Below, in pieces: positions 7,786-16,626 of a DNA stretch of 64,000 nt. A model generated the notes under the pieces. The model was not told the DNA's origin. It did not search any database and worked only from the letters and a program-made list of their open reading frames with translations. A program made the translations under genes and the position numbers. This DNA is from Desulfarculales bacterium UBA696. GTDB lineage: Bacteria > Desulfobacterota > Syntrophobacteria > Syntrophobacterales > Syntrophobacteraceae. The stretch lies in the NCBI GenBank assembly GCA_002298995.1, contig DBMO01000012.1, positions 1 through 64,000 of the forward strand. Reading direction: 5' to 3'. Position 1 is the stretch's first letter. Each line of letters opens with the position of its first letter.

Positions 7786-10530
7786 TTGGAGATGAACCTT
7801 TCCCTGAGTCTTAATGCCGATCTGATCGATTCGCAGTACAAGCTGTGGAAATCGGATCCGATGAGCGTCGGGAGCGAGTGGAGGCTTTTTTTCGAGGGCT
7901 TCGAGCTGGCCCGTCCGGACGGCCGGGCGGATGTGGGCTTTTGCGACAGGGAAGAGCTGGTCAGGCAATGTGGGGTCCAGGAGTTAATCCAGCGCTACCG
8001 CGACCTCGGACACCTGCTCTCCTGCCTCGATCCCCTATCGAATTGCCCCAGGAGTCACCCTCTGCTGGACCTTTCCGCATTCGGCCTTGCGGAAAACGAC
8101 CTCGACCGACGGTTCTTTGCCCCGCCCACCCTGTTTAAGGGTGAAGTTGCACTGAAAGAAATTGTTTCGGCGCTACGCGAGACCTATTGCCGCTCGATTG
8201 GCGTCGAATACATGCACCTCCAGGACCCTCACGAACGCCTGTGGCTCCAAGAGCGGATGGAGCCGACCAGGAACCGCCCCTCTATATCGGCCGAAGAAAA
8301 ATTACAGATACTTCGAAAGCTTTGCCAGGCGACTCTTTTCGAACAGTTCCTCCACACGCGCTTTATCGGGCAGAAGCGTTTCTCGATCGAAGGCGCCGAG
8401 GTCATGGTGCCGGTCCTGGATGCCCTTTTGCGCCATGCCCGAGCGGGTGGCTGCCGCGAAATCGAGATGGGACTTGCCCACCGCGGAAGGCTCAATATCC
8501 AGGTAAACGTCCTCAATAAACCATACGAATGGATCTTTTGCGAATTCGATGAGCACTACGATCCGCAGTCCATCTACGGGGCGGGTGACGTAAAGTACCA
8601 CAGGGGCTATATGGCCGACCTCGACTTCGACCATGGCCCCTTGCGCGTCTATCTAGCCAACAATCCCAGCCATCTCGAAGCCGTTGATCCGGTAGTCGAA
8701 GGAATTGCGTACGCACGGATGATGGAGGAAACTGGTCCGAACTCCGATATCCAGTCACCCGACATACATCATCCCTCCTCCGTAATGCCCGTTCTAATAC
8801 ACGGCGACGCAGCATTCGCCGGCCAGGGGATCGTGGCCGAGACGCTGAATCTTTCGCAGCTTGAAGGCTACGGCACCGGGGGGACGATCCACTTCATCAT
8901 CAACAACCAGATCGGCTTCACGACCCTTCCGGAGCACGCCCGTTCCACCCGCTACGCAACCGATATCGCCAAGATGCTCATGGTGCCGGTTTTCCACGTC
9001 CACGGCGAAGACCCCGAAGCGGCGGTTCACGTAATAAAACTCGCTTTCGACTACAGGGCGAAATTCAAAAAGGACGTTGTGGTTGACGTCGTTTGCTACC
9101 GCCGCTACGGGCACAACGAAGGCGACGAGCCTTATTACACCCAACCCGAGATGTATAACCGCATAAAGGACCGGCCATCCCTCCACGGAATCTATTCCGA
9201 TGCCCTCAAGAAATTGGGCCTTATCAACGATGAAGAGCTCAACCGGATTGCGGGCGGAGTGCAGGAATGCCTGGAACTCGCTTTTAAGGCCGCCCACGAT
9301 AAGACGTGCACGATGCCCGAGGATCGCTTCTTCGAAGTCTGGGAAGGCTTCAGCGGCCGATATTCCTTTGATCCCGTAAATACCGGGGTCGATGGGGGAA
9401 AGCTGCTCGAACTCGCCCGCCGGCTGAGTAAATTCCCCGAAGGCTTTTCAGTCCACCCTCGACTGGAGCGCATTCTCAAAAGGCGTGTCGAGACGGTCGA
9501 ACGGGGTGCGGGGATAGACTGGGCAACCGCCGAATCATTGGCGTTTGCCACCCTCGTCGTCGAAGGAACTCCGGTGAGGCTAAGCGGGCAGGACAGCAGC
9601 CGCGGCACTTTCAGCCAGCGGCACAGCGTCTTGACAGACACAAAGACCGGCGAACATTACGTGCCCCTCAACCACCTCTCACCAGACCAGGCCCTGTATT
9701 CAGTCTTTGATAGCATGCTCTCCGAAAACGCCGTGCTCGGGTTCGAGTATGGGTACTCGCTGGTCAGCCCCCGAACGCTCGCCATGTGGGAGGCCCAGTT
9801 CGGCGATTTCGCAAACAACGCGCAGGCAATTTTCGACCAGTTCATATCCAGTGCAGAGTTCAAATGGCAAAGGCTCAGCGGCCTTACCGTTCTGCTGCCG
9901 CACGGGTTCGAGGGCCAGGGGCCGGAGCATTCGAGCGCCCGGGTCGAGCGCTTTCTCCAGTTGTGCGCCGAGGAGAATATGGAGGTATGCTACCCGACCA
10001 CCCCCGCCCAGTACTTCCACCTGCTGCGAAGACAAATGAGGCGCAATTTCCGAAAACCGCTGATCGTATTTACCCCCAAGAGCCTGCTAAGGCATCCGGG
10101 CGCCGTATCGAAGACCTCGGAGCTTGCGTCCGGCCATTACCTCGAAGTTGTCCCGGACGCAGAAGATTTCAGGAACGCTTCGAGGCTCTTTTTCTGCGGC
10201 GGCAAGGTTTACTATGACCTGGCGGAAAAGCGGCTTGCCGCAAAAAACGACGATACGGCAATAGTGCGGGTCGAGCAATTCTACCCGGAGCCGGTTGAGC
10301 GCATCCGGGAAATACTATCGATGTATCCTTCCGTGAAGCAGATTTTCTGGGTCCAGGAAGAACCTGAAAACATGGGGGCATGGTGTTTCATGCGCCCACT
10401 GCTGCAGTCGGTTTCCGGGGCCGAGCCCGGCTACATCGGCAGGTCGGCCGCCGCCAGCCCGGCATCAGGGTACCTCACGTCTCACAAACACGAACAGGAA
10501 GCTTTTCTCGGGACCGCATTTCCCGGCTGA
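7786..10530 (+). CDS. sucA: 2-oxoglutarate dehydrogenase E1 component
   Basis: Thiamine-diphosphate-dependent decarboxylase of the 2-oxoglutarate dehydrogenase complex (TCA cycle). It decarboxylates 2-oxoglutarate and transfers the succinyl group to the lipoyl arm of SucB. At about 914 residues it is close to the usual 930. The N-terminal E2-binding region (LWKSDPMSVGSEWRLFFEGF), the HRGRLN segment, the GDAAFAGQG ThDP motif, the HNEGDEP segment and the GFEYGYS stretch of the C-terminal half are all intact. The start is uncertain: TTG at 7786, or ATG at 7792, which has GGAG touching it. It is the first gene of sucA-sucB-lpd. Confidence 0.97.
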   Translation: MEMNLSLSLNADLIDSQYKLWKSDPMSVGSEWRLFFEGFELARPDGRADVGFCDREELVRQCGVQELIQRYRDLGHLLSCLDPLSNCPRSHPLLDLSAFGLAENDLDRRFFAPPTLFKGEVALKEIVSALRETYCRSIGVEYMHLQDPHERLWLQERMEPTRNRPSISAEEKLQILRKLCQATLFEQFLHTRFIGQKRFSIEGAEVMVPVLDALLRHARAGGCREIEMGLAHRGRLNIQVNVLNKPYEWIFCEFDEHYDPQSIYGAGDVKYHRGYMADLDFDHGPLRVYLANNPSHLEAVDPVVEGIAYARMMEETGPNSDIQSPDIHHPSSVMPVLIHGDAAFAGQGIVAETLNLSQLEGYGTGGTIHFIINNQIGFTTLPEHARSTRYATDIAKMLMVPVFHVHGEDPEAAVHVIKLAFDYRAKFKKDVVVDVVCYRRYGHNEGDEPYYTQPEMYNRIKDRPSLHGIYSDALKKLGLINDEELNRIAGGVQECLELAFKAAHDKTCTMPEDRFFEVWEGFSGRYSFDPVNTGVDGGKLLELARRLSKFPEGFSVHPRLERILKRRVETVERGAGIDWATAESLAFATLVVEGTPVRLSGQDSSRGTFSQRHSVLTDTKTGEHYVPLNHLSPDQALYSVFDSMLSENAVLGFEYGYSLVSPRTLAMWEAQFGDFANNAQAIFDQFISSAEFKWQRLSGLTVLLPHGFEGQGPEHSSARVERFLQLCAEENMEVCYPTTPAQYFHLLRRQMRRNFRKPLIVFTPKSLLRHPGAVSKTSELASGHYLEVVPDAEDFRNASRLFFCGGKVYYDLAEKRLAAKNDDTAIVRVEQFYPEPVERIREILSMYPSVKQIFWVQEEPENMGAWCFMRPLLQSVSGAEPGYIGRSAAASPASGYLTSHKHEQEAFLGTAFPG

Positions 10531-10615
10531 TATGGATTGTGGGAAAAGAACCCGGGCGGGCAGCCGCATAATTGAACTTGAACACACCCCTATAACCAGC
10601 GGGCCAGGAGAACTC

Positions 10616-11998
10616 ATGAGAGTAGAGGTAAAGGTGCCGGAAGTCGGCGAATCGGTGCACGAGGCCCTTATCGCCCAGTGGCTGAGAAAAGATGGCGAGA
10701 AGGTCAAAAAGGATGAACTCCTGTTCGTGATCGAAACCGACAAGGTAACGCTGGAAGTCTCTTCGCCGGCTGAGGGGATTTTAGAGATCCAGGTCGCGGA
10801 GGGCGAGACCGTGCCCGTGGGATCGACTGTCGCTATAATCGATACCGAAGCAGGGGAACAGCCCCGGCAGCGCCCCTCGGCAAAGGCCGAACCGTCCCGG
10901 CCAGCCGAGGCCGCGCAAACTTCCGGCAAAAGGGAAACTGAAGAAATCCCGGCTGAGCGGGTTGAAGCCAAACCAACGCCCCAGCCTCCACCTCCTGCCC
11001 AAACCCCGCCTCCTTCACCGCCCCGGAGTGTCGAACCTTCAGAGGGCACAAAGCCGATTATACCTGCGTCCGTTCGCTCCCTCGCCGCGGAAAGAGGCGT
11101 GGACCTGTCGGCTGTTACCCCGACCGGCCCCGGGGGCCGGATCACCGAAGGGGACGTACTCCTTTACCTGGAACAGGGCGGGGCCGTGAGAGAAGACAGA
11201 CGAGCTGATCGATGGCCCGGCGCCCCTCCCGCCGGTGCGCCCCCCCAGGTGCAAACCGCTCCCGGAGGCCCGAAGGCGCAAGTCGAGCCGGCAGCGGAGG
11301 GCGCTGTTGTTCGAAAACCCATGTCGCCCATCCGGCGGCGCATAGCGGAAAGGCTGCTTGAGGCTCGCCGCAATACGGCCATGCTGACGACCTTCAATGA
11401 AATAGACATGAGCCGCGTGCAGGATCTTCGCGGCAGGCTGGGGGAGGACTTCCGGAACAAATATGGCGTGCGCCTCGGAATAATGTCTTTTTTTGTCAAG
11501 GCAAGCGCCGCGGCCCTTAAGGAGTTTCCGGAGGTAAACGCCTATATCGATGAAAACGACATTGTATACCAGTATTTCTACAACATCGGGGTAGCGGTCG
11601 GGGCGGAGCGTGGACTGGTCGTTCCGGTCATCCGTAATGTCGACCGGCTCGGGTTTGCCGAAATCGAGAAAGCCGTTCTGGATTTTGTTTCAAAAATATC
11701 ACTGAACCGGCTCGAACTCTCGGACCTCGAAGGGGGGACCTTCACGATAACGAACGGAGGCGTTTACGGTTCGCTTCTCAGCACTCCGATCCTCAACCCG
11801 CCGCAAAGCGCCATCCTCGGCCTGCACAAAATAGAGGATCGCCCGATTGCCGCCGGAGGACAGGTGGTTATCCGCCCAATGATGTACGTGGCCCTGAGCT
11901 ACGACCACCGCCTAATCGACGGGCGGGAGGCGGTCACCTTCCTCAAAAGGATCAAGGACCTGGTGGAAAACCCCGAACGGTTGCTGATGGAGCTCTAA
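10616..11998 (+). CDS. sucB: Dihydrolipoamide succinyltransferase (E2)
   Basis: Core of the 2-oxoglutarate dehydrogenase complex; moves the succinyl group from lipoate to CoA. Residues 1-78 are a lipoyl domain with the modified Lys43 in ETDKVT. Residues about 80-146 form a Pro/Ala/Glu-rich swinging linker, 147-185 are the E3-binding domain (IPASVRSLAAERG...GPGGRITEGDV), a second Pro/Gly-rich linker follows, and the catalytic domain ends with DHRLIDG (His about 431). The frame is open upstream, but ATG 10616 with its AGGAGA site starts precisely at the lipoyl domain. It starts 85 nt after sucA and ends 1 nt before lpd. Confidence 0.97.
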   Translation: MRVEVKVPEVGESVHEALIAQWLRKDGEKVKKDELLFVIETDKVTLEVSSPAEGILEIQVAEGETVPVGSTVAIIDTEAGEQPRQRPSAKAEPSRPAEAAQTSGKRETEEIPAERVEAKPTPQPPPPAQTPPPSPPRSVEPSEGTKPIIPASVRSLAAERGVDLSAVTPTGPGGRITEGDVLLYLEQGGAVREDRRADRWPGAPPAGAPPQVQTAPGGPKAQVEPAAEGAVVRKPMSPIRRRIAERLLEARRNTAMLTTFNEIDMSRVQDLRGRLGEDFRNKYGVRLGIMSFFVKASAAALKEFPEVNAYIDENDIVYQYFYNIGVAVGAERGLVVPVIRNVDRLGFAEIEKAVLDFVSKISLNRLELSDLEGGTFTITNGGVYGSLLSTPILNPPQSAILGLHKIEDRPIAAGGQVVIRPMMYVALSYDHRLIDGREAVTFLKRIKDLVENPERLLMEL

Positions 11999-11999
11999 G

Positions 12000-13391
12000 A
12001 TGCCCGAGCGGCGAAATTTCGACCTGCTTGTGATAGGGGCCGGCCCCGGCGGGTACGTCGCCGCCCTGCGCGCGGCCGAACTCGGCATGAAGACGGCCTG
12101 CATCGAAAAAGAGGCGGAACCCGGAGGGGTATGTCTGCGCGTCGGGTGCATCCCGAGCAAGGCTCTTCTGGACTCGACCGAGTACCTCGATTTTGCTCGA
12201 AATAACTTCGGCGAACATGGAATCAGCGCCGGAGACATTTCGATGCACGTCTCGAAAATGATGCAACGCAAGAATAGTATTGTCTCCGGCCTGGAGGGAA
12301 ACGTCCGCAAGCTCCTGGAGGGAAAAGGGGTGCGGCTGATCCGCGGAACGGCCGGCCTGATGCCCGGCAACCAGGTGGAGGTCCGGAGCGCGGACGGCGG
12401 ACGGGAAATCTACGGGGCGAGCGCCGTCCTGCTTGCCACCGGAAGCGAACCCGTCGAACTGCCGTTTCTGCCCTTCGACGGAAAGCATGTAATAAGCTCG
12501 ACCGAAGCCCTGTCGCTGGAATCGACGCCCGGCAGGCTGGGGATCGTCGGCGGAGGATACATTGGCCTCGAGCTTGGGTCGGTTTGGGCGCGGATGGGGT
12601 CGAAGGTAACCATAATCGAGATGCTCCCCGGCATAGCCTCCGCCATCGACGGGCAGGTGGGAAGGCTCCTCGACCGGCTTCTGAGGAAGCAGGGCCTGGA
12701 GGTCCGGGTAAATACCAGGGTGGTGCGATCCAGGATATCCGGAGAAGAAGTAGTTCTGGCCCTCGAATCCGGCGGCAAGGAAGAACATGCATCTTTTGAT
12801 AAGGTACTGGTCTCGGTCGGCAGGAAACCGCTCACCCGCGGGCTCGGCCTGGAAATCGGCGTCCGCCTCGATTCCAGGGGATTTGTGATGGTTGACCAAA
12901 AGTACAGGACCAATATCCCTGGGCTATACGCCATCGGAGACCTCATACCAGGGCCGATGCTCGCCCACAAGGCGTCAGCCGAAGGGATCGCGGCAGTCGA
13001 GGGCATTGCCGGCCTCGATTCCGAGGTGGACTACGACGCCATACCCTCCGTAATTTATACCTCGCCCGAGGTTGCAACTGTTGGAAAGACCGAAGAGGAA
13101 CTAAAAAAACTCGTAGTCGATTACCGGGCCGGGGTTTATCCATTCACCGGCAACGACCGGGCGCGATGCCTCGGAGAGACGGCCGGGTTCGCAAAAATTC
13201 TTGCGCATGCCGGCTCCGGGCGCATCCTCGGCGTACATATCATCGGCCCCCGCGCATCGGAGCTTATCGCCGAATGCACGCTCGCGGTGCACCTCCACAT
13301 CCAGGCCGAAGACCTGCGAAGAACCATCCATGCCCACCCCTCACTCTCCGAGGCAGTGGCCGACAGTGCAGCGCAATTGGCCATAACATAG
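12000..13391 (+). CDS. lpd: Dihydrolipoyl dehydrogenase (E3)
   Basis: FAD enzyme that reoxidises dihydrolipoamide with NAD+, completing the 2-oxoglutarate dehydrogenase complex. The 463-residue chain has the FAD-binding GAGPGG (13-18), the redox-active disulfide C45-LRVG-C50, a second Rossmann motif GGGYIGLELG for NAD+, and the C-terminal dimer-interface base in HAHPSLSEA. The ATG lies 1 nt after the sucB stop, with GGAG inside the sucB tail as ribosome site, so translation is coupled. With sucA and sucB this gives a full NAD-linked complex, less usual in strict anaerobes, which often rely on ferredoxin-linked 2-oxoacid oxidoreductases. Confidence 0.97.
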   Translation: MPERRNFDLLVIGAGPGGYVAALRAAELGMKTACIEKEAEPGGVCLRVGCIPSKALLDSTEYLDFARNNFGEHGISAGDISMHVSKMMQRKNSIVSGLEGNVRKLLEGKGVRLIRGTAGLMPGNQVEVRSADGGREIYGASAVLLATGSEPVELPFLPFDGKHVISSTEALSLESTPGRLGIVGGGYIGLELGSVWARMGSKVTIIEMLPGIASAIDGQVGRLLDRLLRKQGLEVRVNTRVVRSRISGEEVVLALESGGKEEHASFDKVLVSVGRKPLTRGLGLEIGVRLDSRGFVMVDQKYRTNIPGLYAIGDLIPGPMLAHKASAEGIAAVEGIAGLDSEVDYDAIPSVIYTSPEVATVGKTEEELKKLVVDYRAGVYPFTGNDRARCLGETAGFAKILAHAGSGRILGVHIIGPRASELIAECTLAVHLHIQAEDLRRTIHAHPSLSEAVADSAAQLAIT

Positions 13392-13504
13392 CACGTTTTT
13401 TGCCCCTTTCTTTTCCTTTGACAAGTCCCTCCAAATCCATGCAATAGTACCCCGCAAATTCAAAAATCAGAGTTCGGAACTCGACAGACAGGAAAGGGGT
13501 GCTC

Positions 13505-14197
13505 ATGCAAAACAGGATCGCTATATCCTTATTGATTTTCATTCTTGGTTTGCTGCTGCTCCCGCAGGCCCCCGTATTCGCGGGGAGCGAAGAGGCCAAA
13601 GTCCGGGAAGCGGCCGCGATTTTAATGGAGTTGAATTCAATCCCCGAGGAGGCCATTCCTCCAAGCCTGCTGAAGGGCGCTTACGGAATCGCCATTTTCC
13701 CCGATCTTCTCAAAGCAGGCTTTATCGTGGGGGGCCGGTACGGGACCGGAATAATGATAGTGCGGGGCGAGGACCGGACCTGGAGCAACCCGGTTTTCTT
13801 TAACCTTATCGGCGGCAGTGTGGGGTTCCAGATAGGCGTGCAGGCAAGCGACATTATCCTGGTATTCAACAGCATACGCAGCCTCGACTCGATAACGGGC
13901 GGTAAATTCACGCTCGGAGCCGATGCATCCATTGCCGCCGGCCCGGTGGGACGCCACGCCGAAGCAGGGACCGACATCCGTCTGCGCGCGGAGATACTTT
14001 CCTACTCCCGCAGCAGGGGGATATTCGGCGGAGTTGCCATCGAAGGCGCCGCAATGCAGGTCGACTACGAATCAAACGCCGCTTTCTACAACAACCGCGC
14101 AATTCTCCCGATGGAAATATTCCGAAACCGCAACATTATGGCCCCGCCGGCCGTGGACGAACTCAAAAGAGTCCTCAACCTCTATACGGGACCATGA
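13505..14197 (+). CDS. SYLF/Ysc84-type lipid-binding exported protein
   Basis: A 230-residue exported protein. It has an N-terminal signal peptide (hydrophobic core LLIFILGLLLLP, probable cleavage after VFA at about residue 25), then a SYLF domain: helical lead IPPSLLKGAYGIAIFPDL, the Gly-rich GGRYGTGI segment, FNLIGGSVGFQIG and a C-terminal FGGVAIEG stretch. SYLF proteins bind phosphoinositides in eukaryotes; bacterial members are periplasmic and of unclear role. The ATG at 13505 is preceded by a strong GGAAAGGGG site, better than the GTG two codons earlier. It is followed by palindromes acting as likely terminators. Confidence 0.85.
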   Translation: MQNRIAISLLIFILGLLLLPQAPVFAGSEEAKVREAAAILMELNSIPEEAIPPSLLKGAYGIAIFPDLLKAGFIVGGRYGTGIMIVRGEDRTWSNPVFFNLIGGSVGFQIGVQASDIILVFNSIRSLDSITGGKFTLGADASIAAGPVGRHAEAGTDIRLRAEILSYSRSRGIFGGVAIEGAAMQVDYESNAAFYNNRAILPMEIFRNRNIMAPPAVDELKRVLNLYTGP

Positions 14198-14247
14198 CGG
14201 ATGCCGGGGGCTGATTTCAGAGCACGGAAGGAGTTAGCCCCGGAATG

Positions 14248-14276
14248 TGGGGCAGGCTTTCCAGCCTGCCGCATTT
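14248..14276 (+). terminator. Dispersed palindrome acting as terminator (copy 1)
   Basis: GGCAGGCT-TTCC-AGCCTGCC hairpin followed by GCATTTTT. The 24-nt core is repeated exactly at 18751-18774, so this is a dispersed repeat that here has acquired a T run. Confidence 0.7.
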
Positions 14277-14336
14277 TTGTAAGTTTCCCCCGATGAAATG
14301 ATGATGAGATTTGGGGTTCCGGCAAACGGCAAACAA

Positions 14337-14378
14337 AAGCAGACGGGCGGTGGTTTGAATTCCCCCGCCCGTCTGCTT
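14337..14378. terminator. 14-bp inverted repeat, probable terminator between convergent genes
   Basis: Perfect arms AAGCAGACGGGCGG and CCGCCCGTCTGCTT with a 14-nt loop. On the minus strand the stem is followed by a T-rich stretch (TTTGTTTG), so it could end transcription of the mug operon. Confidence 0.6.
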
Positions 14379-14465
14379 GTAATGGTTTAATTTTCTGATT
14401 GGAATTCCGAGCTATCGGTTCACATCCATTTTTTTAAGCAGTTCACCCTCCCTTTCCGCGTTGTT

Positions 14466-14604
14466 CAGGTCCTCCGTCCTCCATTATGTATTTTGGTTCT
14501 CTTTCCTCCTGGGCAGGTCCTCCCCCTCCCCATATTCTCAATTCTCTATCCTCCTGAAACCGGTCCTCCCTCTTCCTTTCCGGTTCTTCTTCCATCCTCC
14601 ATCA
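14466..14604. repeat. Degenerate tandem repeat, three units of 46-48 bp
   Basis: Units begin near 14466, 14514 and 14559, each opening with GGTCCTCC (14468, 14516 and 14562) and ending in a (A/T)TCCTCC-type block. The tract is nearly all pyrimidine on the plus strand. Unit length is not a multiple of three, so it is probably non-coding. Confidence 0.55.
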
Positions 14605-14753
14605 AGCTTGCTCCTGCAAATTCGAAATACCCGAGGCGCAATTTCTCGCACTGCTTATTGAATCGGAATCATCGTCGTAAAACTTTATGCCCGATTCGGC
14701 AAATTTGGAGTCGTGGCGAATATGTTGCGCATTGCCGCGCGCCGAGCGCTCGC

Positions 14754-15305
14754 TCAGCAACTCTTTTCCACTCTCAGCCGCAATTGCTCGAACATGCAAA
14801 CGAGGTCCTCCATCTGGTAGTGAGCATTTATGCCGCTGGGATTGGGGAGAACCCAGGCGAGGGTGCCGGGCGTGATCTCTTCCCGCGGTCCGGGCTGTGC
14901 TTTCGGGCTCAGGAAAGCGGTTCTGAAAGCACCGATTCCTAGGACTGCGAGGATGCAGGGATTGAAGGCCCGGAGCTTTTCCTTCAGCAATGCGGCGCCC
15001 TCGGTCAGCTCCCGTGATGAAAGGTCGGCGGCATTCGCGGTTGCGCGGTTTACCAGGTTCGTAATACCGAAGCCGAAATTCAGCAACTCTTCCTCTTCGA
15101 ACGGGGAGAGCAGGCGCTGAGTGAAACCGGCCTGATGAAGCACTGGCCAGAATCGGTTTCCGGGTCTTGCAAAGTGGTGTCCGACCGCCGCCGTGTAGAG
15201 ACCCGGATTGATCCCGCAGAAGAGCACCTTGAGGTCCGGAGCGATCACGTCCGGAACAGTCTTGTCCCTTGCAGCAAGTATCTCTTCCCTGCTCGGCTTG
15301 TACAT
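14754..15305 (-). CDS. mug: Mismatch-specific uracil/thymine-DNA glycosylase
   Basis: A 183-residue Mug/TDG-family base-excision enzyme that removes U or T opposite G, and ethenocytosine. It shows the catalytic GINPGLYTA segment (about residues 32-40, Asn being the catalytic residue), the HHFARPGNRFWP segment and the minor-groove wedge motif LPNPSGINAHY near the C-terminus. Length is as expected. It begins 16 nt after the stop of the DsrE-family gene upstream and is probably co-transcribed with it. Confidence 0.93.
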   Translation of the reverse strand: MYKPSREEILAARDKTVPDVIAPDLKVLFCGINPGLYTAAVGHHFARPGNRFWPVLHQAGFTQRLLSPFEEEELLNFGFGITNLVNRATANAADLSSRELTEGAALLKEKLRAFNPCILAVLGIGAFRTAFLSPKAQPGPREEITPGTLAWVLPNPSGINAHYQMEDLVCMFEQLRLRVEKSC

Positions 15306-15321
15306 GGTTTCCGAATTCCGC

Positions 15322-15672
15322 CTAAAAATTAAAAACTTTTGCTTCGGCGGCCAGATCGATCAGGTGAGTCGCCCTGTCCATGAGCATGTTATGAAAGAAA
15401 TTCGCCTCGTCAACCTGACGGGCTTCGGCGCATGGAATTCAGACGTATATCGGGACCTCGTTTTCAACGAGGTATGGAAGAAAATCATTGGGACAATCGC
15501 CGGTAGGCGTCTTCTCACTAAAATCCCGGTTTTTATCAGCCCAGAGGACCCCGTCATCGAGAAGAAACAAATCGACTTTGTGCCCTTGGGAATGAGCTAC
15601 TTTGGCTAGTTGGAAGCACCGGGTGGCCGGCATTGTCTCATTTCTGGAAAGGGTGAATAGAAAATTCGCCAT
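15322..15672 (-). CDS. DsrE-family protein, probable selenoprotein with in-frame UGA
   Basis: DsrE-fold sulfur-relay-type protein. The first 77 residues (MANFLFTLSRNET..., LLDDGVLWADKN, GDCPND) match the family. The frame meets TGA at 15439-15441, exactly where the family's CxPC-type cysteine stands (VPIYV-U-IPC). It then stays open for 38 more family-like residues (ARQVDEANFFHN, HLIDLAAEAKVF) to a TAG at 15322-15324, giving 116 residues with Sec at position 78. A SECIS-like stem-loop lies at the required distance after the UGA. The result is a U-x-x-C redox motif. Standard annotation would truncate it or split it in two. It heads a two-gene unit with mug. Confidence 0.85.
15404..15423 (-). 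promoter_or_regulatory. SECIS-like hairpin after the in-frame UGA
   Basis: Read on the minus strand, the stem is GCC+CGTCA paired with TGACG+GGC with one bulged A and a three-base apical loop GGT, giving GU in the loop as bacterial SECIS elements need. The stem starts 15 nt after the UGA and the loop sits at +24 to +26. Confidence 0.7.
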
Positions 15673-15805
15673 TTGATCTGCTCTCCTCTTGCTGAAAAAT
15701 TACCTTAATGGAAGTCATAATTTGGCTCGATTTATAGGCTAATCTAGTCATGGATTTGTAAGAATTCGAGGCCGCGGAGCGCCGATTTCGTCCAAAGGAG
15801 ATTCA

Positions 15806-16570
15806 ATGAAGCCGATCGGGATACTCGCAGCCTCACTGATCGCAGTTGTTTGCTCTGCCGGCACAGCTTTAGCCGCAATGCCCTTGATAACCGACGACAC
15901 GGGGACACAGGGGACAGGGAAATTCCAGCTTGAAATGGGATACGAACATCAGCAACTCGAAGGCAGTGGGGTCTCCCAGCAACTGAACTCGCTAACCACG
16001 ACTTTGACCGGGGGCGCTTCGGATAAAGTAGATGTGGTAGCAACAATTCCTGCCGTCTCGATTACATCGAAACAAGCCGGGGAGAAGACCTCTGCGTCCG
16101 GGCCGGGTGATATCAGTCTGGAAGTGAAATGGCGTTTCTATGAATCAGGCGGACTCTCGTTCGCTCTGAAGCCAGGGGTCTCTTTTCCGTCCGGCGACCA
16201 CGAAAAAGGACTGGGAACCGGACAATTCTCCCCCAGCATGATGTTCATTGCCACAAAGGAATTTGGCCCGCTTATATTTCTTGCAAATGTCGGATATACA
16301 AGAAACCAGAACGATCTGGATCAGAATTTCGATATCTGGCACGCGTCCATTGCCACGGCTTATAAAGTAACCGACCGGGTGTATCTGGCGGCAAATGCCG
16401 GGGCGGATGGGAGCCACGACCGTCAGACCGATACCCCCGAGCCCTTTGTAATTGGGGGGATCGTTTTCTCCGTGGTCGAAAATTTCGATATCGATATCGG
16501 AGCAAAAGGCTGGTTCAGTGACTCCATCTCAGGCTGGTCGTTCCTGGCGGGAACCACGCTCAGGTTTTAG
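15806..16570 (+). CDS. Outer-membrane beta-barrel protein, phenol-MetA/transporter-like
   Basis: A 254-residue exported protein with an N-terminal signal peptide (cleavage probably after ALA at about residue 23) and an all-beta body with repeated amphipathic strands ending in Phe (terminal TTLRF), the typical outer-membrane signature. It resembles the family annotated 'transporter, MetA-pathway of phenol degradation', opening with MPLITDDTGTQGTGKFQLE. The substrate is unknown and the family name is historical. The ATG has a strong AAAGGAG site. No partner gene is adjacent. Confidence 0.75.
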   Translation: MKPIGILAASLIAVVCSAGTALAAMPLITDDTGTQGTGKFQLEMGYEHQQLEGSGVSQQLNSLTTTLTGGASDKVDVVATIPAVSITSKQAGEKTSASGPGDISLEVKWRFYESGGLSFALKPGVSFPSGDHEKGLGTGQFSPSMMFIATKEFGPLIFLANVGYTRNQNDLDQNFDIWHASIATAYKVTDRVYLAANAGADGSHDRQTDTPEPFVIGGIVFSVVENFDIDIGAKGWFSDSISGWSFLAGTTLRF

Positions 16571-16626
16571 CCGACTGTTCAAATGGCGGCACTGGCGCCA
16601 TTGAGTTCCCTGGATTGTGAGGACTG

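Larger units (their letters stand above)
14198..14753. other. Intergenic region with palindromes and minisatellite
   Basis: These 556 bases hold no accepted gene. They contain a dispersed palindrome that can act as terminator (14248-14276), a 14-bp inverted repeat (14337-14378) and three degenerate 46-48-bp tandem units (14466-14604). A short minus-strand open stretch around 14395-14460 reads like protein (EDLNNAEREGELLKKM) but has no start codon and is preceded by an in-frame stop, so it may be a gene relic. Confidence 0.5.

Noticed and set aside
13389..13404. A -24/-12-like element (TAGCACGTTTTTTGCC) after lpd
   Set aside because: The invariant GG of the -24 box is AG, so it should not bind sigma-54; the better match at 25611 sets the standard.
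14493..14942. A 149-codon frame across the minisatellite and mug
   Set aside because: It reads through low-complexity repeats and then opposite the mug gene; no domain.
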